Shown here: positions 34,201 through 44,884 of the stretch, piece after piece
Numbering within the stretch: position 1 is the stretch's first letter
Layout of the letters: every line of letters begins with the position of its first letter
Source: Takakia lepidozioides
Taxonomy: Eukaryota > Streptophyta > Takakiopsida > Takakiales > Takakiaceae
Direction of reading: 5' to 3'
Length of the DNA: 60,000 nt
Assembly (NCBI GenBank): GCA_030704615.1
Contig: CM060731.1
Span: forward strand, 62,044,756 to 62,104,755
Notes under the pieces: generated by a model
What the model was told of the DNA's origin: nothing
What the model saw: the letters and a program-made list of their open reading frames with translations, nothing else
The model's database searches: none
Made by a program: the position numbers and the translations under genes

Positions 34201-35044
34201 CACTTTGCACAATACTGGCATGAGGCAGGTACAATGTTGAAGGAATTAATTGCCTTCCAAGTTGTACATGGATTCATTTATACCAAGACCAAGGAGGTAG
34301 CAAGTATTGTCATGGGATGTGGGTTATACTACGCTTTTGTTTTCTGGTACGTTATCACATTGAGCAGCAAAAGATGCAATCCGCCTTTTTGAGTATTCCA
34401 GTGGGGATCATTGGGTCTTACCTTCAGTGCCACCTCATATGTACCTATATGAGGCAAAAGTTATGATACAAAAGGATTCTCAAATTCGTTCATGGTTTCA
34501 TGCGGCCTGGAACAATTTGTCAACACAGAATGGCATTGATGATATTTTCTATAAGGGACATGTGGCATGGAAATACTTGCACAATTCACAAGTCATTGGT
34601 ACCCTACTCACTGGACAGACAAGGAGCTCAGTGTCTTCACACCAATTTTGCCGTTCAGCGTTTACAGCAATTTTAAAATATAAACTTCCAGACATGGTAG
34701 GACAACATTGTATGCCCCAGAGGATTCCACAAAAAGTTCGACAATTAAAACACCTGAGAGGCGATGAGGATTCTGATACAACTGTTTCTTCAGCGGATTC
34801 TTTTGACATGGGAGAAGACTATGCAATTCAGATGGCAGAGAAGAAGCGACGGGGGTCTCCTATGCCTGAAAGGTTACCTCGATATCAGCCTCCAGAAGGA
34901 ATCACTTATACGGGTAGTGTTCAATCATCTCCGTCAACCAGTGACAGACCTCAGGCTCGTACACACACAGTCCGCCACGAAACTCTCAACGTCAGAAAGG
35001 TGCTCACTCACAAAGGTTTGCTAATCGCAATCAGTAAACTGTGA
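31283..35044 (+). pseudogene. Third ORF after pol (coiled-coil protein), copy 1
   Basis: Start ATG at 31283 (MEELTDYTLAILL, kept at 49569 in copy 2). Frames 31283-31534, 31516-31890, 31875-32234, 32310-32546, 32967-33215, 33230-33643, 33748-34392 and 34427-35044 are successive pieces of one roughly 1,200-residue protein broken by indels. From 32940 to 33640 it is rich in Gln/Glu/Lys/Leu heptads, a long coiled coil. The C-terminal third looks globular (MPFNQIPIMLDLAWKEF, DHHFAQYWHEAG). No signal peptide or membrane segment typical of an envelope protein is visible. I recognise no family. It ends about 28 bp before the 3' LTR. Confidence 0.7.
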
Positions 35045-35055
35045 GGACGGCTTTT

Positions 35056-35072
35056 TGAGAGGGGAAGGGTAA
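35056..35072 (+). promoter_or_regulatory. Polypurine tract of copy 1
   Basis: GAGAGGGGAAGGGTAA directly before the 3' LTR, the expected primer site for plus-strand synthesis. It is missing in copy 2, where an inverted segment was joined a few bases upstream. Confidence 0.8.
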
Positions 35073-36031
35073 TGTTAGAGGACTGTCTGGGACTTAGACA
35101 CTTATACGGGATCTGTGGGTACCCTTAATTTTTGCACAGACTGAGACCAACAGGAGCCTTAGGGGTGACAGCAGCGCACTTTAGAGGGGGTTACCAGCTC
35201 GTCACAGCCAACACAGCCCGTCACAGTCGTCACAGTCGTCACAGTCACAGCCGACGTCTCACAGCCATCACAGCCGACACAACCACACACACAGCCGTCA
35301 CAGCCCGACACAGCCAACACAGTCGCAGCCATCACAGCCCACACAGTTTCACACAGCCAGTCACAGCTTGACACAGCTGTCACGAACCCAGGAACGGATA
35401 GCAGGATAGGGAACGACTGTGGGAACAACACCTGCGAAGGGAACATGTTAGTTCACAGACGACGGTTAGTGAGGGAAACGGTTAGAACAACGGGTAGGAA
35501 GATAAAGCGGAAACAAGGACTGGGGGGATCATTCTTGGGTGCTTCTTGGGGGAAGGGAATTTCGGACATCGCGGAGGGGAAATGAGGCAGAGAGCGTATC
35601 TCTGGGCAGAAAGAGGGAGAGCACGGAGTAGGAGGAGGATGATCTGAGATGCTTAATGGAAGCAAGCTATAGAATTGTAATGTAGAGTAGATTAGAGACA
35701 CCATGACTTTAGCCTGATACTTGATAGATATTAATCTGATACACACTTCATACTCACACTGTGTAGAGAGATCTGAGTGAAGTTGTGGAATGAATGGATG
35801 AGTTGATGGAATCCGATAGATTGATGAAGCAAACTGATACTTAATTATCAATAGTAATGTAGCTAACATGAATGCGGGAAGGAAAACAAATAGGAAACCC
35901 CCATGATACACTAGCTGTAGGTCATGACTGATTATTCTAAGCGGGCTGAGTACTTAGAGATTTCCAACTCTTCTATCTTGGAGTTTCCGCCTCGGATAGC
36001 GAAGGGATGGGTGAGTAAAAGCCGCGCGACA
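35073..36031 (+). repeat. 3' LTR of copy 1
   Basis: Begins TGTTAGAGGACTG and ends GCCGCGCGACA like the 5' LTR, with the minisatellite at 35195-35384. It keeps blocks lost from the 5' LTR and has a shorter array. Confidence 0.93.
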
Positions 36032-36036
36032 AGCGT
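36032..36036. repeat. Right target-site duplication AGCGT
   Basis: Identical to 22903-22907. Confidence 0.9.
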
Positions 36037-36170
36037 CTCTTTGTGAAGAGAACCCCGGACAGTGTATCAGAAAATGAATATTGTCTCAGATTGCCCACAC
36101 AATGGGAAGTGCACTCCCCATTTCCTCTCTGCTTCTGTTTGCTGTTCAAAGGTAGGCTTCCTTCCCCGAG
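36037..36170 (-). pseudogene. Second LINE copy, right part
   Basis: Continues the LINE cut at 22907; it matches 21822-21960, including the zinc-knuckle codons. It ends abruptly at the repeated module of the DNA transposon. Confidence 0.8.
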
Positions 36171-36560
36171 AGCAGTGGCAGCAGCACAATTGATAGAACA
36201 AGGGACTGCTAATGAAGGTACCTTCTTCAACACATTTCAGCCTGTTTTTCCCTGTTATCAGAGTTGTCCCTAAATTTCCAGATGGCCGGATTCCAAGCTC
36301 CAGATTACCTATGATTCCATGTGGAAGGATAGCTACAAGAAACCTGCATGGGTAGATAGTCAACTGGAAGCCACTTTAGCAGCTGCAGAGGCATGATGTA
36401 CGCATTGTTAGTGTGGAGGGAGGGGTAGCTGTTGATGCAGGAGGATCGTGGGTGCAAAATCATCCAAGAGGGCCAGATTTGGAGCAAGGAACAGTGCTGG
36501 CAGGAGTTCTATAAATATGATCCACAACGGTGGGACAATATTGTCAACAAGGTGAGCTTT
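36171..36560 (+). pseudogene. Exon-like modules of the DNA transposon (right set)
   Basis: The segment repeats the left modules: LIEQGTANEGTFFNTFQPVF near 36190, then a broken copy of the APDY...DSMWKDSYKKPAWV segment near 36300-36395. A further exon-like stretch codes IWSKEQCWQEFYKYDPQRWD and ends in a GT donor at about 36552. A similar but shorter block recurs near 36610-36690. It is probably the 5' part of the transposase gene. It lies directly upstream of the exon at 36910. Confidence 0.45.
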
Positions 36561-36909
36561 CTTCATGCAACATCGTAGGGAGTTTGATAGATCTTTGTAT
36601 TTAAATATATTAGTGTGGAGGGAGGGCTAGCCGCTGATGCAAGGATGGACTGTGGGTTCAGGATCACCCAAGAGGGCTACAAGCAGTGGAAGTAGCAGCA
36701 TTTGGTCAATAGCAGCAACAAGAATTAGCAATGTCAAACTCATCAATCAGGTACTTGCTTCTGTATACATTTCATCCTCTTATCAACGTAGTCCCTGCTT
36801 GGACAGCCTATAGGGTTGTATAAAACAAGACTTTGGAACCTTCCAACCCGGGTGCTTTGTTATTGGTCTATCAAGGTCTGATTTGAAATGTTTTCATTGC
36901 ATTTTGCAG

Positions 36910-39900
36910 GTGAACTCATCATGGAAGAAGAGTTGGAAGTAAAAGTCCTGCTCGTTGGAGGAGATGCATCACCAAACAGGCTTGGTTCTGTGTTCACTAT
37001 GCAAGGTGTCACATACAAATGCATCCGAGCAGAAATTCTAGGTGATGAGCTTGTCTCAGCAAAATTTCATTTCCTTTCCATGGGGGGTAGTGTCCTTTCA
37101 GCCAAGTAGGAAGAGAGGATGGTTCTGAAAGGGGATACTGTACATTAAGATTTCAGACCAAAATGATGGGGACCAAGGATTGAAAAGACCTCTATCTTCT
37201 AGTGGTTCTACGATCTTGCATGAGGACAGACCAGGCGAGGACCCGGCACCAGTGTCTACCAAGATGAGGATGGACCCTGATACACCCTTTGCTGGTGATG
37301 GTGGAAATGAAGACCATGCACATGAGCATGCACTTCAGCAGAGATCTGGAGATTGTGCAGCACGTTGGCTACATCCAACGATATTCAAAAATGGCAGAAA
37401 GAGATTAGAGCCGTTGAAAGGAAAATCTTTGCAGAAGGACAATGTGACAAGTTTGAGTTGATGACAAAGGATCAACAAGGACAAGCAATGTTCCACATAT
37501 GGTGTGTTGAGTGTGAGGATGTTTATGCACGGTCTGGGAAAACAAACCATATGATGCATGTGCAAACTTTATGAGATCTCATTTGAGGAGTGAGGGGCAT
37601 CGCATAGCCTATGAGAGGCGTCATGGGAGGGTTCATCACAATGTGTCATCAGCCCTGTAAATGCAGATGAAGCATTAGATACAAAGAAGAACAGGGTGAA
37701 GGAGGCATTAGAGGAAGTTGCTCGGTTTTTTGAGGACAATCCTGGAAACAGATTTGAGATTGTGGAAGCCACAATTGGAGACTATTCGCAGTTGGGTTCC
37801 ATAAGGATTAGGTGCCCACTTGATTCAAAGTGGCTACTCTTGTTTCCAAGGACAGGTTCTTTGCAATCTTCTTTGACAGAGCATGTGAAAGGAAAAACTC
37901 ATGTCGATGCAGATTTGCCAGAAGGTTGGAAGTAGTGAAGGACTGTGCAAAAAGAGAGAAGGCCTCCAAAGCCTATGATTGCCAAAGATGTAAAGCAACG
38001 GGATCTAAGCTCTTTCTTGGTCAGTCAACCTGTGTTGCCGTCCCCACCACTTGACAATCCGATTGTGGCATCAACAATGGGCATCCTCGTCACAAACTCC
38101 ATACACTTGTGTTGACGCTGCCCAACGGGCAGATCTGATTGAGGATTGACAATTACAGCAACAGTCCCAATGCAACAAAGGAAGAGACAGTTTGTGTTGG
38201 GGCCTATGGGATGAATGGTGGGAGTACAACCAGCAGAGAATAAGTCTGAAACCATTCCTTTAAGATAGCAAGGGAGGAAAGAAGTGGTATGTCGAGCCGT
38301 TGACAAATGCAACCATCACTCTAAACAATCAAGAGCATAAGGTTGTTGGTACGTTTCGGCACGCGATTGTTTTAGAGTGTCATTGGATGGGGAGCCATTT
38401 CCAAACTTGAGATGTTCAGCATGTTCTTCCTTTCTCTTGGAAAATGACTTCAGAATGAGGGTATATAGAGAAGAGGTGCCATGGAATGTAGAGGGAGAGA
38501 GATACTGGCAAGGGAAGAAGGTTGTCATATCTTGGAAATGTCGAGATTGTCAAAACAGTTTACAAAAACAGACAGGAGTTGAGGCAAGTGAGGTTCAAAT
38601 TGTGGGAGGCTAGGACCAAAGTGGCATCCTTGTCTGTGCGATGTAGGAGTTTGAAGGAGTCTGGGATTGAGGCAATTGAAAGAGGAGATGTTCTCAAATT
38701 TTGTCGTGATATTGTTGATGCACATAGGAGGGGGGATTTTGAAGGAAAAGAAAGTTTGTGAGATTTTCTTGTTGATATGGGCAAGAATATTGACAGGTCT
38801 CCACAAGTGAAGAGGTATGGTACTAGCACAAAAACAATGTTTGAGACTGTGCAGCTTTGGGGGGTCCGAGATTGCATCATTTTTTGGCTTCAAATGTGGG
38901 GGGTCCTTCTATTGATACTACAAGACGGTCTTTGAGGAAAGGTTTGAAGTATAGAGCGGGAGAAATGGATGATATATTTCAGCATGTGGCTGGAATTTAC
39001 AGAGATGTGATGGAAGATGCAAATATTCCAATGGGAAGCATCCCAGTGATGGTGGCCGAAGATGTCTGTTGTGAAGCGATTGGTACGTTGGATTGCTAGG
39101 GACGACACCCTTCTCGGGTTTTGTGGGCTTCAAGACAACCATGTATGTATTTCAAATTTAGTGGTGCAAGTAGGAGAAGGGGAATCAGGGTACGAATATA
39201 TTGTGGAGGCATTCAAAAACAATGTGGTTGCCCATTATGCTAGAGTGTTATGGCAAATCCTCTACATGTACGGTTACCTCGATTGGTATTGTAATCCAGC
39301 TCACTTGCAATAGATTTGACAACAATTTTGTGAGATCACAATGGGAAGTGGTGAGACAGTTGTGGGACAAATATGTGAGGGACGTGGTTGGGCCTATAAT
39401 TCGGCATGCTTCAGACGGAGATAGTAGGAGGAGAAAAGTGATGTTAGAAGATTATGCCAATGGGGCTGGAAGTAGATTTGCATCCCTTGGGAAGGATGGT
39501 TGTTTACAGGTCGAGTGTGCAACGGGGGAGATATATACGGACTCCATGATCAGGACTTCATCCACAATGGGAAAAAATTGGTAAATCCCTTGGACAGTGC
39601 ATTACGGACTTTGGTGTTGGGTGATGAGGTTGCTACATTGAATCATGTGTTATTGGTCTACCATTCATTTTCAGTGGATAAGCATGGACTTCGGGAATAT
39701 GATATCAAAAGAGAAGATCGACAGAATTGGGCAGCAGCTCAACGACTGGCATCTCGGAAGGTGCAAGCTTGTTTGAGGGAGTTACAATCAACTGTGAATC
39801 ATCGAAGAGAGAAGACCAAAGGTACTGAAATTTACCTATACATCATTTCATGCTACATCGACATTTTTTTGTCTCCTCACATGTCATTGTGTGAGAGGGT

Positions 39901-41280
39901 ACAATCTGCTGCGAAGGTATCATTTTTTTTTCAGATTGTGGAAGTTGTGGCTATTCCACCACGAGGTGTATAATCTGAAATCCTTCTTCATTAGCAGGGA
40001 AGCATACTTGGATTTACAAATTTCATGCCACTATGTGGTTCTACTTCAAATTGTTCAAGGATAAGTTTAATCATGTGCAAGTTCATTTGAGCCTTGTTGG
40101 TTCAGATGTGTGTGAAATATTCTTCAGCAAAGTGGGAGGTATGTTACGAAATGAGAGGACATATGACGGGTGTGATTTGATTGAGAGTGCGGGAGCATTA
40201 ACACGCATATCCGAGTTCGAGGTGAATCCAAAACGACCCAAGTTCTCAAGAGCTCACAAGAAACACGAACACATATGATCTTCTTTGGAGAAGAAGCCAG
40301 GTATCCCCCTTGCTGATTTGTCCGACTTTTCTACTGTCCAATCGGATGATTGCATTGTGGAGGCTTTGAAAACTGGATTTCTAGAAGTGTAACTTTTATG
40401 CCATAAACTTGGGATGAAACCAAACAAAGCAACAAACTTGGATTGGTGGAATGAGCCATGGACAATTGAGAGACAAATGGAGGCCGAGCTATTCAAAAGG
40501 ATGGAAGAGGAGGGTGATGATGTCGATGCCATAGATTCTATTTGTCCTCTTAATGCAGACACACATATTCAAAATGAGGTCGTGGAAGATAAATTGGTGT
40601 GCGGGCCTTCGAATTCAATGGAGGATGTTTTGAGCCAACCTTTGGATGATCATGCGGAAGAGGTACTTGTTCAAAGTGAATTGAGACATACTCTGGATGC
40701 TGTCATTGATGAGTTTGAACAAGATAAAGATGGATCGAAGGCAGTGGTTCTATTTGTCAAAGTAGACGGAAAGACCATATTCAAAAGCACTTTGGTTAGC
40801 CAACTCAATGGCAACCCTACTCTATCCAAGGATAGATTGACACGAGTAAGAAGTGCATCGATGTTGTTTTGCCGAGAAAACAAACCAACTACCAGCAACA
40901 AAGCCACGAGCTTGGGATTGGGTTCGGATTGTGCTGTATTTTTTTGTTGATGAGGAGACTGCGATCCAAACTACAAACAGGAAAGGTAGACCACGGAAAT
41001 CCTGCAGAGGAGCAACCAAAGGCACTTGGTATTTGGGCAGGGTTCAAAGAATGCGGAAGAAAATCAATAAGCGGTTTGTAGAATGTAGGGATTCTGTTGA
41101 TTTATTGGAGCGTCCTTCTCATATGGAGATTGGGTTAGCATGGTACCAAAAAATTCGAGGAGGGGTCAATACGTACGATTTGACGGATAACATGATGGTT
41201 GATTTGGATTCCATTATCGCGTTAGCATGTTTAAAGTACAATGTCAAGTCAAACACATATGTTTTTGATGCAAATGACTG
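36910..41280 (+). pseudogene. Zinc-finger transposase-like gene of the large DNA transposon (broken)
   Basis: A good acceptor (TTTTGCAG) precedes 36910; the first exon codes EVKVLLVGGDASPNRLGSVF. After a gap come Cys/His clusters: WCVECEDVY then HLRSEGH (37500-37600), RCPLDSKW with TEHVKGKTH (37815-37905), and CSACSSF and CRDC (38407-38555). From 38560 an open series runs VRFKLWEARTKVASLS, GGPRLHHFLASNVGGPS, then VMVAEDVCCEA near 39046 (candidate first catalytic acid). It continues with TCNRFDNNFV, SDGDSRRRKVMLEDY, VNPLDSALR, REDRQNWAAAQRL, SLVGSDVCEIFFSKVGG and RAHKKHEHIW. The C-terminus is at 41280 (YDLTDNMMVDLDSIIALACL). At least six frameshifts or stops make it inactive. I remember uncharacterised proteins of animals and algae with this order; the transposase role is inferred from position between TIRs. 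Confidence 0.6.
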
Positions 41281-41394
41281 AAAAGTCTTTGACAACTTTA
41301 TCAAAGGCAATAATTTTTTTTAATTAATTTGTTAGATTTTATTATATTTTAAATGAATAAACTCGATATAATATAAAAACATACATATACATAT

Positions 41395-41555
41395 TGGAGG
41401 GTTATTTTTAATGATGGAAAATGAGAATATACATACAGAAGGGGGTACTTTCTAAAAATTCTAAATTTTTGTATATTTACAGGAGGGGATTTTATAATCT
41501 TCAAAAAGTATGTACAGATGGGGTATAAATTATCCAAGGACCCGTATACAGGGGG
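41395..41555 (+). repeat. Right subterminal G-rich repeats
   Basis: Five direct copies of the TACAGGAGGGGG-like motif at 41395, 41437, 41481, 41515 and 41549, in the same orientation as the three at the left end, embedded in A/T-rich sequence. Confidence 0.6.
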
Positions 41556-41617
41556 TTTTTTTATTAGGCGACGAACGCACGTGATACGCACAGTTTATAA
41601 AAAGTGCACCCCCCGGG

Positions 41618-41625
41618 AACTAGCA
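41618..41625. repeat. Right target-site duplication AACTAGCA
   Basis: Identical to 19017-19024 and directly next to the right terminal inverted repeat. Confidence 0.85.
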
Positions 41626-41940
41626 TGACGGGTTTAACAGCTACCCCACAGGAAATCGTGGGGGAGAGAAATGTGCTTACGCTTATTGTGAAAAATCTCA
41701 ACCAACTGCATCCACATGCAGCTATCGAGGGGGGCTGCTATTTCATGAGCGGAAAAAAAAAAAACATGAGCGGACCATTGTGTGTCCACGGAAATAGGTC
41801 ATGTGAAGTTGGAATGTGGCACCAGTGGACTCGTCATAGCAATGAAATGCAACATTTTATTGCAAATTTTGTGGCAAGCCACATCTATACAAGTGTGTCC
41901 TAACTGTCATAAGCGGAATGGGCACTACTCTCCTACACCC
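41626..41940 (+). pseudogene. Right part of the sequence interrupted by the DNA transposon
   Basis: The plus strand is open to 41903 (MTGLTATPQEIVGERNVLTL, later CEVGMWHQWTRH). It may be the continuation of the decayed ORF ending at 19016; the joined frame is not clean, so this rests on position. An A-rich run near 41756 lies between two copies of CATGAGCGGA. Copy 2 of the LTR element starts at its right edge. Confidence 0.3.
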
Positions 41941-43037
41941 TGTTAGAGGACTGTCTGGGACTTAGGCACTTTTACAAGATCTGTGGGGTACCCTTAAATT
42001 TTTACACAGACAGAGACCAACAGGAGCTTTAGGGGTGACAACAGCGCACTTTAGGGGGGGTACACAGCCCGTCACAGCCCGTCACAGTCCTCAACACATC
42101 CCGTCACAACAACACAGCTCGTCACAGTCCACACAGCACGTCACAGTCCGTCGTCACACACCACACAACCCGTCACAGTCCAACACCCGTCACGCCACAC
42201 CACACAATCACAGCCCACAAACACCGCCACACAGCCCAACACAATCGCACAGCCAATCACAGCCCGACACAGCCCGTCACAGCCCAACACAGTCGCAACA
42301 GCCAGTCACAGCCCGTCACACAGTTTCACACAGCCAGTCACAGCTTGACACAGCTGTCATGACCATAGGGAACGGATAGCAGGACAGGGAACGACTGTGG
42401 GGAACAACATCTGCGAATGGAACATGTTAGTTCACGGATGACGGTTAGTGAGGGAAACGGTTAGAACAACGGGTAGGAAGATAAAGCCAGGAGCGAGGAC
42501 TGGAAAATGATCACTTCTTGGGGAATCACTGCGGGAAGGAGTTCGGGATCACTTCTGGGGGGGCCTTCGGACATCACTGGGGGAAATGAGGCAGAGAGCG
42601 CATCTCTGAGCAGAAAGAGGAGAGCACGGAGTAGGAGGAGGACGATCTGTTGATGCTTAATGAATGCAAGCAATAGAGTTGTAATGTAGAGCAGATTAGA
42701 GACTCCATGGCTTCAGCCTGATACTTGATAGATATTAATCTGATACATACTTCATACTCACACTGTGTAGAGAGATCTGACTGAAGCTGTGGAATGAATG
42801 GATGAGTTGAGGAATCCGATAGATTGCTGAAGCAAACTGATACTTAATTACCAACAGTAAGGTAACTAGCTAACATGAATGCGGGAAGGAAAACAAATAG
42901 GAAACACCCCCATGATACACTAGCTGTAGGTCATGACTGATTGTTGAGCGGCTGAGTGCTTAGAGATTTCCAACTCTTCTATCTTGGAGTTTCCGCCTCG
43001 GATAGCGAAGGGATGGGTGAGTAAAAGCCGCGCAACA
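41941..43037 (+). repeat. 5' LTR of copy 2
   Basis: Starts TGTTAGAGGACTG and ends GCCGCGCAACA (one change from copy 1). It is longer than the LTRs of copy 1, mainly because the minisatellite (42061-42361) is longer and a TCACTTCTTGGGGAATCACT block (near 42510) differs. Confidence 0.9.
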
Positions 43038-43649
43038 TTTGGCGACCATACTGGGGAACTGGGTCATGGACAACCAGATGTGACAGACATCTGGTGGGAT
43101 CATGGTGGTTGGAGAATTAAAGAATTTGATGTGAATCAAATTCCTTGTGAAACTGAGAAGGAAAGATTGTGCAAAGGATTCTTTTAGAGGTTTTTGGAAT
43201 TGCCAGACGGTTGTAAGGAAAACATTCTTAAGAGAGTGCATGATGCTGATCCTGAGTGGGGTCTGGAGAAAGGAGTGATAAAGATTTATCAGGTGGCCTT
43301 TAGAGGAAGAGCACGTTGGTTACCAACATTGGTTTATGTGATAGCATTGCTATCCATTAAGCGAGTAGAGTTTGAAGGCTGGGAGGAAAGAAAGGTGAAT
43401 GTTTATACTCATATGCATGAAGAGCTTGTACTGGTAAATAATTGGATTCCAAAGGATATTTTGTGGATCAAACTCACACACCAAACAGCTTTCCAGACTT
43501 GTTTGCCATATGGTTATATGATAACGGAGACTTCTAATATAGCCAAGGGTGCATTGAAGCTTGAAAGAAACCCAAGCATATACGAGAGATATTACAGAAG
43601 AGTTTTGGTTATTGCCACATTAAAAAGAAATGAAAGACATGGGACATGA
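43038..43649 (+). pseudogene. Leader ORF, copy 2
   Basis: Matches 23841-24428. A CAG-to-TAG change near 43185 stops it. Downstream of that it is open and ends at 43649 in a TGA that shares ATGA with the gag start at 43646. This shows the ancestral arrangement of stop and start. Confidence 0.75.
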
Positions 43650-44879
43650 GTGATGAAAGAGAAGCTAGACGCCAGAAATATTCAGCAAAAAGAGAAAGCT
43701 ATCTGAAAGCTAATTATCCATATCTTTGGGAGAGAGGAATAGACACCTCTCACACCATTAAGATCAGAGAGTACATCACCCATACCGGAAGAACTAGAGT
43801 TGGGTGCCACTCCTTCTTTTTCTTTGCAAGAAAGATTAAGGGAATTGGTACGGGAAGAAGATCAATCACGAGGTGAAAGATCTGAGGTACATCCCTGGAT
43901 AAAAATTTGACAGAAATCTTTGATAAGAGTTGGCATGGAACACCAAAAGCAGGAACTCCAGTTTCTGAAGCGGAAGGTGAAGAAGGAGGAGAGGATGTGG
44001 CAGAGCCAACGGAGAGTTCAGACTCTCCAACACCATTACAATTGAGTTACATGAGTGAAGAAAAAACCCAAGGGCAGAACTTGGAGGATGAAAATAGAGA
44101 GAAGAAATTGGAAGAGGAAGAGTATGAAGAAGTAGACCCAACAACTGAGGTTGAGACTACAACCAGGACATCCCAACCCGTTGGACCTGGATCAAGTGGA
44201 GCACTTGGATCACAGGCCAACGAAGTGTCGGCTCAGGGGGATCAGGGGGGCCTGGATCTGGCTCTGGGGGGACAGGGAGTGTGGGAAGTAGTGCAACTGA
44301 AGCTGGAAATACTGTGAATATCGTGGGGCCAGTAGCAGAGAGTGCTCAAGGGCCACCACTTCGTGGAAGATCCACCACAACAACAACAGGTCCTGAAGGA
44401 CCAGCACCAGCAAGGGTGCACGCACCTATCAGTGGGCAGAAGGTAGGGCCACAGATGGCGTTACAACCAACACGGGCAAAACCACCTTTTCCAATATATT
44501 CAGGAAAAGGGGATCCCGATGTACACATTAGCCAATTTGAGCACATGTGTATAGTGAACAATGAGAATGGCGATGATGCCAAGATGAGATTGTTTCCTTG
44601 TTCACTTATCAAGAAAGCAAGTGAATGCTATGCAAGATTCCCTGATAATCAGTTTCTAACCTGGAATGGCTTGAATACAGCATTCCGAAATAGGTTCAGG
44701 ACAAGTAAAACTGAGGATGAAGTGTATGGAAGTTTACAACAGTTAAAGCAAAAGAAGCATGAAACTGTTGAGGAATATATGGAAAAGATGGAATTGATGA
44801 TGAAAAAGCTGGCTCTGTACCAGCACCAGGTTTACAGAAGACTTGGTTTGTGAGTGACTAAGACCAGAGTTGCATAAGA
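43646..44879 (+). pseudogene. gag, copy 2 (internal deletion)
   Basis: Matches 24451-25710 of copy 1 with several indels (for example 18 bp missing near 43745). At about 44884 the sequence jumps to the equivalent of 26718, so the end of the capsid domain, the acidic/basic stretch, the zinc knuckles and the start of pol are missing. Confidence 0.85.
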
Positions 44880-44884
44880 AAGTG

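Larger units (their letters stand above)
22908..36031 (+). mobile_element. Ty3/gypsy-type LTR retrotransposon, copy 1 (13.1 kb)
   Basis: Bounded by LTRs at 22908-23840 and 35073-36031 (TG...CA ends) and a 5-bp duplication. Order: LTR, PBS, leader ORF, gag, protease, reverse transcriptase, RNase H, integrase, minisatellite spacer, long third ORF, PPT, LTR. The order RT-RNase H-integrase makes it Ty3/gypsy. The RT (LPFTEAVLDTVAG, CNAPATFQR) and the extra ORF before gag recall the Ogre/Tat/Athila group of plants. Small indels break gag, the RNase H/integrase junction, the integrase C-terminus and the third ORF, so this copy cannot move by itself. Confidence 0.92.
19025..41617 (+). mobile_element. 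DNA transposon with 15-bp TIRs and 8-bp TSD, carrying nested retroelements
   Basis: Left end CCTGGGGGGTGCACT (19025-19039) and right end AGTGCACCCCCCGGG (41603-41617) are inverted repeats with one mismatch. Identical AACTAGCA octamers flank them. Both ends carry G-rich direct subterminal repeats. Inside are a broken zinc-finger/transposase gene (36907-41280) reading toward the right end, a repeated exon-like module (copies near 19791, 20466 and 36180), LINE pieces and the 13.1-kb LTR retrotransposon at 22908-36031. Subtracting the latter with its duplication leaves about 9.46 kb. The 8-bp TSD points to hAT or a KDZ-like group. The protein pattern resembles a large family of uncharacterised eukaryotic proteins that I remember but cannot name, so I do not assign a superfamily. 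Confidence 0.8.

Noticed and set aside
31283-35044. Envelope gene making this an endogenous retrovirus
   Set aside because: No signal peptide, cleavage site or membrane anchor is visible; long coiled coil alone is not enough.
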